Shown: one piece after another, positions 55,868 through 64,000 of the stretch
Position numbering within the stretch: the stretch's first letter is position 1
How the letters are laid out: each line of letters begins with the position of its first letter
Assembly (NCBI GenBank): GCA_028023455.1
Contig: JAQFVV010006208.1
Span: forward strand, 9,776,963-9,840,962
Direction: 5' to 3'
From: Epiperipatus broadwayi
Lineage: Eukaryota; Onychophora; Udeonychophora; Euonychophora; Peripatidae
DNA length: 64,000 nucleotides
Translations under genes and position numbers: made by a program
Notes under the pieces: model-generated
What the model was told of the DNA's origin: nothing
Databases searched by the model: none
The model's input: only the letters and a program-made list of their open reading frames with translations

Positions 55868-55932
55868 TGAGATAATGACCTGGCTCAACTGATGAGTGCT
55901 GGTTCAGCACAAAATGCATCTTGGGGGTTATT
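55868..55932 (+). ncRNA. Hammerhead ribozyme, G12-to-A core change (family A)
   Basis: TCAA 55885-55888 with TTGG(G) 55921-55925; CTGATGA 55889-55895; stem II GTGCT/AGCAC with loop GGTTC 55896-55910; AAAA 55911-55914 in place of GAAA; triplet ATC 55918-55920; outer stem I AATGACC with GGTTATT. Structure excellent but the invariant G12 is lost through CpG-to-CpA change. The pair set in the outer helix differs from other copies yet still pairs. Confidence 0.75.
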
Positions 55933-55939
55933 TGTCTGC

Positions 55940-56445
55940 TATTGTATCTTTATTTATGTGAAATTATTTATGGAATAAAAAAGAATGGAGAAATATGGAA
56001 TTTGTCTAATTTATTCTCAATATTTGAATGTAATCCTAGATTATTCATTATCTAAGAGATCATGTTTTGTTATTAAATTAGTAATAGTATTATTAGTATC
56101 ATAATTGTGATAAGACATTAGCATAGGGGAAGTGTATGCCTTATTTATTTTATTAACTATGATTTTATTCAATATTGAATAAATTTGAAGAGTCAAAAAG
56201 AATTTATTTTATAATTTAAGTGAGATCATATTACCATGAGATACCTGATTTGTTTTATGAACCATATTTAAATTTATTTTGATGATTAAGAAATTATGTT
56301 CAAAAGATAGATCGTAATTGGTATAGATTTTCAAAGAGCATTTTAAATTTCATAAGAATTAAATAATGTTTTTATATGATCAGAGAAATGAGATGCTTAG
56401 AAGATGTGTATAAAAATGGTAGTTGTAGTAGATATTTATAGAATC
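55940..56445. other. AT-rich spacer
   Basis: Nothing recognised. Confidence 0.3.
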
Positions 56446-56447
56446 CA

Positions 56448-56595
56448 AAGAAATCAAGTCATGTGTCACATGACTCTAATGGTTGAATATCCTAGCACCT
56501 CACTGAGGAAGCTATTAGCAGAAACTGGTCTGGGGTTGGGGGTGTTCTGAAAAGCTTATTAAGAACTAGCTATTTGCAAACTCATTATATAATAT
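56448..56595 (+). repeat. Family B hammerhead repeat
   Basis: AATCAAGTCATGTGTCACATGAC start is shared with 49164-49185, so family B begins upstream of the ribozyme with this block. Ends in CTTATTAAGAACTAGC...GCAAACTC. Confidence 0.7.
56485..56547 (+). ncRNA. Type I hammerhead ribozyme, GUC triplet (family B)
   Basis: Outer stem I GAATATCC (56485-56492) with GGGTGTTC (56540-56547), 8 bp using two G.U pairs; inner stem I CCTCA (56498-56502) with TGGGG (56531-56535); CTGAGGA 56503-56509 (N7 is G, allowed); stem II GCT/AGC with an A-A next to the core; GAAA 56521-56524; C-G and A-T stem III with loop TG; triplet GTC 56528-56530. All invariant bases present. Confidence 0.75.
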
Positions 56596-57143
56596 TCATA
56601 GAAGAACGAAATTTAAATGTAACCTCAATGCCATATGCTCACAATATTAAGAGTCTTTTTATTTATACTAGAGTGAGTTAAGATTTCTCCTCCTCTTGGT
56701 TTATTAATAATGTTGCTTCACATTTTTAAAACATTTTATCACCAATGCTTTCCCTGTAATTTTTTTTTTATTGTAGCATATGGCATTTGTTTATGAAATC
56801 ACTGAGGTTAGCTATTATTGAGCAATGTTTCGACTGTCATGTTATCATTTCATTTCATTTTTATAGGTTACAATTTGGCCCCAACAATTTGCATTGTTTG
56901 GTCATCATCATTGATGTCATAGGTTATAATCTATATCAATAATTTTATTTAAAGTTTGAAATGAATATTATGGGCTAAGTTCATAAAACATCTGCCAAAG
57001 ATTTCATGAGAATCTAAATAAAATAACATTGTTTAAAATTGTCTCATTGTTATAAATATCAGAGTTAAGTGCTGCAATATAAGAATATGGGGGGGGGGAT
57101 TACAACTGTTGTTGCTATTCTATAAGTAAAGCAGTATTAAACA
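56596..57143. other. Spacer with a short G-run
   Basis: G-run near 57089-57098. No gene. Confidence 0.3.
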
Positions 57144-57151
57144 CTGTAAAA

Positions 57152-57479
57152 GAGGGGTCCCCAACCTTTTTTGCACTTAAGAGTACATTCTATAATGCTC
57201 GCCAGGTGGCGGGCACCATTTATTTTTTCAATGTAAATTTATAGTTGGATATTGTTAATAATACACATAATGTACAAAAAAATATTTATTTACGCTGTAA
57301 AAGTACAGTATGCCCTACAATTTAATTACAATATAATACAATAATTTATAAGAAATTTTAAAAATTAAATATATTTGTATCAGATAAATAATTTTTTATC
57401 GTGTTAGGATAGTGGCGGGCACACATAAAATGGTCTGCAGGCGCCATGGTGCCTGCGGGCATAGGGCTGGGGACCCCTG
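57152..57479. mobile_element. hAT-type MITE with perfect 8-bp target duplication
   Basis: Ends GAGGGGTCCCCAACC and GGGGACCCCTG, with subterminal GGCGGGCACCAT / GTGCCTGCGGGC. Target duplication CTGTAAAA at 57144-57151 and 57480-57487. No coding content. These GGGGTCCCCAAC termini are common in animal hATs. Confidence 0.9.
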
Positions 57480-57684
57480 CTGTAAAATGTTAATTATGCA
57501 ATACTTTATTTAAAATGAAATAAGTCATCAAAATGGATAATTTTATGGGACACTACTAAGTTGGAATAAATCTGGATTAAATATAATATTTATCTACACA
57601 ACAGAACACATTGTGAGATTTTCTGTAGAATATCTAAAAGACTTTGAACTATAAATTATTATATTTTTTGTATATGTTTATATA

Positions 57685-57961
57685 CTAGTCCGTTTGCGAT
57701 CTCAAAAGAAAAGTCAAGGAGACCTTCTTCATTTCCAGAGACAAAGACGCCATCAATAGGAAGGACATATGCTACGCTTTATCAAAGAAATGGAATGTCT
57801 AGTATAATCAACACAAATTTGCATGTCATTAACCTCATTAACAGTTAAGCTATGATTATGAATGCTAGACCCTTCGCTTAGCAGATTCATTCGTATTTAT
57901 TTGTTTATCAACAAATTTTATAGCTTTGAGGACAATTGTACTACATACGCAAACGGACTAG
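57685..57961. mobile_element. MITE with CTAGTCCGTTTGCG ends
   Basis: CTAGTCCGTTTGCG at the left and CGCAAACGGACTAG at the right, embedded in TATA so that a TA duplication is likely. The interior is less AT-rich than the flanks. A Tc1/mariner origin is likely but not proven. Confidence 0.7.
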
Positions 57962-57969
57962 TATATATG

Positions 57970-58650
57970 TTTATATAAAATGTATATGTGAATCATAAAA
58001 ATTTTGGTATACCTAATAAATATTGTTTTTATTGGATTTAACATTTGATGGGCATTTCTTCTGAGTAAAAAAGAAAAGTTACCAGAGAATATATTCTTTA
58101 TATATTGAGAATGCAAGTGTTAGTTTAATATACAAGAAAATATATTATTACCAAAAGAAAAAGATTAAAGTGAATAGTAATTAAACAAAAATATTTGTAA
58201 TGATAATTTAGTTTGTTTAAATAAAAGTATGTTTATTTGTTTTCTTCATTTATATTTGAAAAGAAAAAGAATTCATATATAAATAATTTATGGATGATAT
58301 TAATGAAAATGTATAGTTAATAAACATTTAAAATATAATATTTTTTATCAATGTAAATTAATAAGCTTATACTTACTATGATAAGAAAAATAGTAAACAA
58401 TTAAACATATTAAATTTTGCACAATATATCTTTATATAGTTTCTTTAGCTATTTATGCTAATATAATCATCTTTTCTTTTTTATTTTCTTATTGTATTGT
58501 TTACAATTCATGATAGATGCATTTATAAAATAATATAATAAACATAATAGATAAATGGTAATCAATTCAAATGTAAACTATTCAACAATGAATATTTTAT
58601 TTGCTTTTTAATTTTAAGATTTGAAATACCAGATACTCTTAAACCTGTAG
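57970..58650. other. AT-rich spacer
   Basis: Nothing recognised. Confidence 0.3.
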
Positions 58651-58654
58651 CCTA

Positions 58655-59015
58655 ATTGTAAATATAGGGGATTTGAACTCAGACCTTCAAGCCCCTTCAC
58701 TATCCACACTATCTCATACTACTGATACACATGATCACACACATGCAGAAAAGGTAAATAATCACCAATATACATATTTCATGCTAAACCAGCACTCATC
58801 AGTTGGTCCAGATTACCATCTCCCATATATATATATAATCAATGCTCAGTTTATATTAAGATAGCAAATCCTTATTATATTTTAATGGACAGGCTTCAAC
58901 CTACTCCAACCTCCAACTCTTCAGCCATCCATACCATTGACAATCTGATGATAGAATTCCGAAATCCCATGCTGATGCCAATATTGTTGTCATGCCCATG
59001 TTAATGTCAAGTTTA
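58655..59015 (-). repeat. Family A hammerhead SINE, short form
   Basis: Minus strand: from the CATGGGCATGACAAC segment, AAGCCTGTCCATTAAAAT, the ribozyme (58752-58820), box A-like TATCAGTAGTATG and box B GAGTTCAAATCCCC ending at about 58665. A complete short-form unit except for upstream sequence. Confidence 0.85.
58752..58820 (-). ncRNA. Type I hammerhead ribozyme, intact core (family A)
   Basis: CCAA (58806-58803) with TTGG (58768-58765); CTGATGA (58802-58796); stem II GTGCT/AGCAT with loop GGTTT (58795-58781), closing pair G.U after CpG-to-TpG; GAAA (58780-58777); stem III loop ATGT; triplet ATA with cleavage between 58769 and 58768; outer stem I GTAATC with GATTAT. All core bases kept. 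Confidence 0.8.
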
Positions 59016-59394
59016 TATATATATTATTGTAATTATTGTTTATATTAATACATTTTTATTATTATTAATTAAACTGGGTTTTCCATTATCATTAATAATT
59101 AAATTATTACATCACATTGATCTAAACCTTAAGAGTCTTTATTATTTTTCTATATTTGTGTATTTACTATATTAGCTAGCCAGAATATTAGAAAAGCATT
59201 CTACACGTTTCATTTTAATACCATGACATTTAGCAATGCAAGTAGAGTTTGGATAAGATCTTTTACCTGAGGGAAATACTATTACATTTGGCATCCAGAA
59301 ACATGAGCCTTACATGAGCCTAATTTTTTTTTTTTTTAATTCCATTATATTTGGCATCCAACATTTTAGGCATTTTTTTATATTATTACAATAT
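59016..59394. other. Spacer
   Basis: ATTTGGCATCCAACATTTTA and ACATTTGGCATCCAGAAACA near 59286 and 59347 form a short direct repeat. No gene. Confidence 0.3.
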
Positions 59395-59395
59395 A

Positions 59396-60731
59396 CACCC
59401 AGGTCTCATTTTATGCAGATTCATTTAATGTGATTTTGAAGTTATGCAATTTATGCTTCTTCTTAATATCTTTATATGCGGTTTTCTTTTTTGTGATAAA
59501 AATTATTAGATCAGAAGTTGAGCTACGATAATGCGCTATTACTTTAAATATTATAAATTTCACACACTCATATGTCATATTTAAAGTAACAGTGCATTAT
59601 CAGAGTTCGACTTTCATCTAATAATTTCATAATTTTCAGCACTTTATAATAGTACTGTAATAGATTTAATGCAATAAAGAAGTTCATAATTCACTTAAAA
59701 TCAGGATTTTCCCATTTTATATACACACATTAAATTTTACAAGATTATAATGTAAATCTGTTCAAACATTATAGATGTGTATACTATGCATGTTGTAGTT
59801 TTTGCATTTTAAATCACATTCTATTTTTGCCTTTTAAAAAAAAAGTACATAATCAATAATCATTTAGTGTCCACAAGTTTATTTTTAAAAGGTGAGTAAT
59901 AGTGGTGGGCACAATTAAATTTGACAATTAAAAATTAAAATCTGATTTTCAATTGTAATTAACAATTTAAAAATTACGTAATATGAAACAGTGAAATTTG
60001 ATTTTTAAACAGAATTGAAAATTAAAGACAAAAATAAGAATTTAATTTTTAATTGTTAGTTTTAATTAAATTTTGCCCTCCAGTGATGAGTAAGTATCTT
60101 TTTATTATCATAAGTCTAAGTTCTTATTTTTATTTCAAACTTTTAGTTTACCCTAATGGAGAGGAAAAAAATCCAAGAAAATGAATTTCTTTGGAAACAA
60201 AAATTTCAATTTTAGATCACTTAGTGAAATGGGAAGATCAACAATGATTGGAAAACATTTTAGTTTAGGCAAATCCACTATAAGAGCAATTAAAAAATGA
60301 AGTTGGCGCTAGTTGTATTTCCTCTTGTGATGAATCTGATGTCTTACTAATTCACAAACGAATCTGCATATCATCAAATAGCGATAATGATTAAAATACT
60401 GTACACATATGAAAAAATGTAAAATACTGTAAATTATGCATAAAAATATATTGTCTTGAATAAAATTAAATACTGTAGTTAATAAAAAAAAAGTAAAAAA
60501 GTTTGTCTTTGTATCAATTTTTTTCAAATTTGAAATTTTTTATTAATCATATTTTATTTCCTTTTTTTTTATACGAATTTTAAAGTAATTTTACGTTGTT
60601 GCTTTGCTTTTATGTGATTTTTGAAAATTACAGTACTTATCCCCCAATTTTTCAAGATAAGTTAAGTCTATTTTTGTGTGATTTCTTTTGCATGCATTTT
60701 CTGAGGAACCTATCTACTGCATAAAATGAGA
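59396..60731 (+). mobile_element. Tigger/pogo element, 3' end cut by a hAT
   Basis: Left end CACCCAGGTCTCATTTT after TA; right side reaches GCATAAAATGAGA at 60731, where the hAT end CAGGGCTTT begins instead of the expected CCCAGGTGTA. Contains the 5' hairpin (59518-59612) and a transposase N-terminus (60150-60299). Confidence 0.8.
60150..60299 (+). pseudogene. Tigger transposase N-terminal HTH remnant
   Basis: Across frameshifts: SLETKISILDHLVK (60191-60232), then GRSTMIGKHFSLG and KSTIRAIKK (60230-60299). This is the pogo/CENP-B helix-turn-helix start (LxxKxxILxxLxKGE...GKxFxxGKSTIRxIKK). Stops and frame breaks make it dead, but it fixes the superfamily of all four elements with these ends. 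Confidence 0.8.
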
Positions 60732-63507
60732 CAGGGCTTTTTTTTAATTAAAAAAAGATGCTGGAACTCACTGCTTATCAAGCTTTTTACTTAAAAGAAT
60801 TATATTCAAATATCATTTAAATTAAATTTAAAGCAACTTTTCCAATGCTGTGAAGCAAATAGAAAAATGAAACAAAATTTATCATCAATTCTTAATTTTA
60901 TACATCAAATCTAAAGTTAAATAAACTAATACAAATATACAACTGATTATTAAATGTAAAATGAAATTGTAAAACTTTATATAAATGAATAAAGGTTTAT
61001 AGTAATTTCCAAAGTTTTGTCCAAATTCTTGTCTGACAAACCATCTTGATTCATCTTCTTAGTTGTCTATAGCGAATTATGTCTTCTAAGTAACCGCAGA
61101 TCAACATATTTTGAAGGATTGACAAGTATCAAAAGTGGTCCAACAAGTTTGATTAACAAAAGTACCAAAACTGTTTTGATCTTATTAGGGTAATAATTAG
61201 ATTCATTTGCAAAAACCTGTGTTCACATTCACTTGAAAAAATAGGAATAGAATTCAGAGCATATATCAAATGCAATAGTTGTTCAGGATGTCTTTTTGAG
61301 ACAGTATTCATAAAATTCACAAATCATTTCTCTTTTGTTTAGTTGAAGATTGGTTGACCTGTTTCTAATTTCCATCTCTCCATATGTCACCTGAATATGA
61401 ATATCTTCAGGCCAATATTTTTGGTCAAGTATGTGATCCCAAAGGGCAAACTCACCATCTTTGCTATCTAGTATCCTTTTCTCAATTGACTCTTTCAACA
61501 TGGTATAAAATGTTTTCAGGTCAACAGGGTGATCATTTTTGGAAACTTTTGTGTGAAGTGAAATTGCACAAAAATGCAGATCATGTTCAGAAGCTATGGC
61601 ACATTTATAAAAGGGTCCAACATTGTTTTCTTTCTTTAAGAACTTGAACTGGTGCATTTATTTTTTGATTTTCAATGTAATGGTTCAGATTGTGATCTTG
61701 TAGGTTCAAACTTAGTTCTGACAATTCTTGGAGAGCATCACACATCAATGCTAGATCCAATAAAAAAACTGTAGATGTTATTTTTTTTCTTTAAACCATC
61801 ATAAATATGTTTATCATTTTTATCTCTCGTAGCATAAAAATGATGCACAAGAAATTCAAAATTATTGCACATAGCCGAAACCGAATAATAACTAGATACT
61901 ACCCATATAGTACTTAAAACTCTTCCAATTTTTAGTAGCTCAACGTCTAGTGATTTTGCACACTTATGTAACTTTTTATTATTTTTCGGTGACACATGGT
62001 ATGAAACATACAGTTTATTAATAAATGATTTGAATCTATTGATTCCTGAAATTTTCTTTACAACATCACTTATTGATAATTCTAATCTATGATTAGCACA
62101 ATGCCAAACTATAATGGAAGGAAATTTTTGTGTCAGCAATTCCTTCACTTCAATTTTACATCCTAACACCACAGCAGCGCCATCACACGATACCAAAATT
62201 AAATATTCTTTTAAATAATTTTCTGTCATCCCATAAAATTCAAGATATTGGAGTAAGCATTCAAATATTCCTTTTGCCATTAAGTTTTCATGTTTGATCA
62301 AGTCTAAAAATAAATTAATCGGTGAATTCATTTCAACACTTTTGATACAGCATCGAATAAACGCAATAAGGATTTTTTTTTTTTTTTGTTTATGGTAGTT
62401 GATTCATTAATTTAACAATGAAATTATATTTTTCGATTGAACAATTTCTTTAAATACATTTTTTCTCATTTCATTACTTATATGATTCATGATAGTATTG
62501 CATGCATTTGTTGAATAAAGAATACAACACCCATTTCAATTCCATTCAGGTCTTGCAGATCAATTTCATTTTTAAAAGTAGAGAATTATTGCTTTCTTTG
62601 CTACTTTATATACAGTTTGAAAATTTTTTGTTGATATTAGTTTATCATAAGATAATGATTTTAAAAAAATGTTTTCAATCTTTTTTTTTTGGCTTCAAAA
62701 TTAATTTTTTATCTGCTTTGTATGCAGCACATTCTCTGTGATCAAAATTGTTTTTTCAAAGTGAGCTCAATTGTAACTTCCTATCTTTCCCAGAATAGGT
62801 GATTTCATTGTTGGCCCATTCTTTGGAAATTTTCATTCCCATTATTGCTTCAGTTTCAAAAGTTCTAACAATTCTGCAAGGTGCACAGCCATGTTTCATT
62901 TTGTGTAAATTCGACCATTCCGGCCAATCATTTTGAGATCGGCATTGCACCTCAAAATCCGCTTGAGATGATTCAGGAATATCAACTTGCACCAATATTT
63001 CCATATTTTCTGTCATCATTTTGGACTTGTTATTAGTGACACCAATGATGAAGAAGTAACTGACAATGTTTTTTTTTTATTTTTAAAATTGGAGTAAATT
63101 TTTACACTAAAAAATAATTAAATAAAATTAATGATGTCAAATTTACATAAAAATAAAGAAATTAAATATTCCACAGGTTGTCAATCTCCTATACAGGGGA
63201 ATTCAATCACAAATGTCAGACACTGCTGGCTGCACATGAGTTGCTGAAATCAGTCATTGACCACGAGTGACCAATGGGGATGTGGATGAGTCCACTTCTG
63301 ACTACATGAGAGTGCGAATTTCGAATCCATCCATATTTCATCTGATTCATAAACACTATATTTTTTATTTGTTCAATTTATATAAATATGGATTGTAATT
63401 ATGTACATGGGATACCGTTTTGTCTAATTACATTTAAAATATTAAAAATATACTAAAAAGGGTGCCAGAATGCCTTTCCACTGCATTACATGACAAAAAA
63501 AGCTCTG
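60732..63507 (-). mobile_element. KIAA1586-like hAT transposon
   Basis: Ends CAGGGCTTTTTTTT (60732) and AAAAAAAGCTCTG (63507), with GATGCTGGAACTC / GTGCCAGAATGCC as subterminal partners. A matching 8-bp target duplication is not visible (AAATGAGA versus TATATATA), so one end may have been rearranged. Encodes the transposase remnant at 61283-63022. Confidence 0.7.
61283..63022 (-). pseudogene. KIAA1586-like hAT transposase, broken
   Basis: Three open blocks on the minus strand, in order: 63019-62756 (DWPEWSNLHKMKHGCAPCRI, EWANNEITYSG), a decayed stretch 62755-62335 (KADKKLILKPKKK can be read beyond a stop), 62331-61738 (LVSCDGAAVVLGCKIEVKEL with the catalytic-region Asp, and WHCANHRLELSISDVV) and 61657-61283 (FYKCAIASEHDLHFCAISLH and CEFYEYCL). 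WHCANHRLEL with an upstream SCDGA is the hAT catalytic-core pattern, and the overall sequence resembles the KIAA1586-like group of hAT-derived proteins. Frame breaks show it is inactive, and the C-terminal hATC dimerisation block is not legible. Confidence 0.75.
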
Positions 63508-64000
63508 TATATATATATATAGACAAGCAAATGATTAAATTTTCCATTTCAATTAAGTATCACGTTTGTATTCTTTATGAATATCATTATTAAAATAAAT
63601 CCTTGAAAACAAATTATTAATAATAAATGTAAATTTGTAGGGGATTTGAACTCTATTAAGCTCCAGGTATATGAAGAATGCCTGTATTTCAAATATTAAT
63701 AATTAATGTTTATTTTGTTAGGGGGGGGGGGGAGAATTCTTAAACATACATAAAACAGGCAAAGATCAGAGATTGCTTTTCATTTTCAAAAAAATATATG
63801 TAATAAATTCCAGGTATGTATTTTTATAGCTCATTTTTAAAATAGAATATGTTTTGAATATTTAAAATGTTTTAATGTTAAAGCTAACATACCTAAATGT
63901 TTTTGTTTATTATTTAATGGTAATTTTAATATTTTTCAGTTTTAGGTTTTCTATGGTATGTTAGTTTTATGAATCATTTAATATTTTGTATTTTTATTAT
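63023..64000. other. hAT 3' flank and AT-rich end of window
   Basis: 63170-63350 is less AT-rich (CAGACACTGCTGGCTGCACATGAG, ATGAGTCCACTTCTGACTAC) and belongs to the hAT non-coding part. A run of 12 G lies at about 63721-63732. No gene seen after 63507. Confidence 0.4.

Overview
The window comes from an animal (metazoan) nuclear genome that is strongly AT-rich, intron-bearing and repeat-dominated. Nothing bacterial or organellar is visible. Long open frames are rare and almost every recognisable protein fragment is a decayed transposon: RTE-like and other LINE reverse transcriptases, a Penelope-like (PLE) C-terminus, Ty3/Gypsy gag and pol pieces, three hAT families (two GTF2IRD2/FAM200-like, one KIAA1586-like), Tigger/pogo elements and a Merlin element. 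The mix fits an AT-rich invertebrate or a basal vertebrate. I cannot name the species.

The main result is a set of interspersed repeats carrying hammerhead self-cleaving ribozymes (HHRs), found by reading secondary structure. Family A occurs about ten times (1-285, 1404-1790, 5556-5960, 8695-9875, 15283-15930, 19975-20440, 35763-36500, 55868-55932, 58655-59010). It has the CUGAUGA...GAAA core, a 5-bp stem II, a 2-bp stem III with a 4-nt loop, an AUA (once AUC) cleavage triplet and a two-part stem I. A tRNA-like box A/box B pair lies downstream in the short form. Three loci are head-to-tail dimers whose cleavage sites are 472, 472 and 467 nt apart, the arrangement of Smalpha-type SINEs and retrozymes. 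Families B (49.2, 55.8, 56.5 kb) and C (13.0, 19.1-19.7, 21.7, 33.6, 34.2, 50.6 kb) are different in sequence but carry their own type I hammerheads with a GUC triplet. Several copies lost activity through change of the single core CpG.

Layout: 0-6 kb, family A copies, a 98-bp-arm MITE and an RTE-like LINE between inverted SINE arms. 6-16 kb, a LINE RT cut by a Tigger element, a large family A cluster, a PLE remnant between inverted tRNA-SINEs, a near-perfect palindrome and two LINE fragments. 16-19 kb, the best candidate host-gene sequence: one spliced coding exon on the minus strand next to a CpG-richer tract. 19-28 kb, family C and A copies, a foldback element, Merlin and Gypsy pol. 28-36 kb, a full-length but dead hAT with a perfect 8-bp target duplication, then a LINE (ORF1 and endonuclease) split by a family C insertion and a deleted hAT, and a family A dimer. 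36-47 kb, mostly unrecognised AT-rich DNA with an LTR-retrotransposon leader and gag. 47-64 kb, three Tigger copies, family B hammerheads, a tRNA-SINE with target duplication, two MITEs, a family A copy and a 2.8-kb KIAA1586-like hAT.

No gene network can be described. One host exon is moderately supported, and two further exon candidates are weak. What the window shows is the interaction of transposons: small ribozyme SINEs without coding capacity beside remnants of LINEs and a PLE that could have supplied reverse transcriptase.
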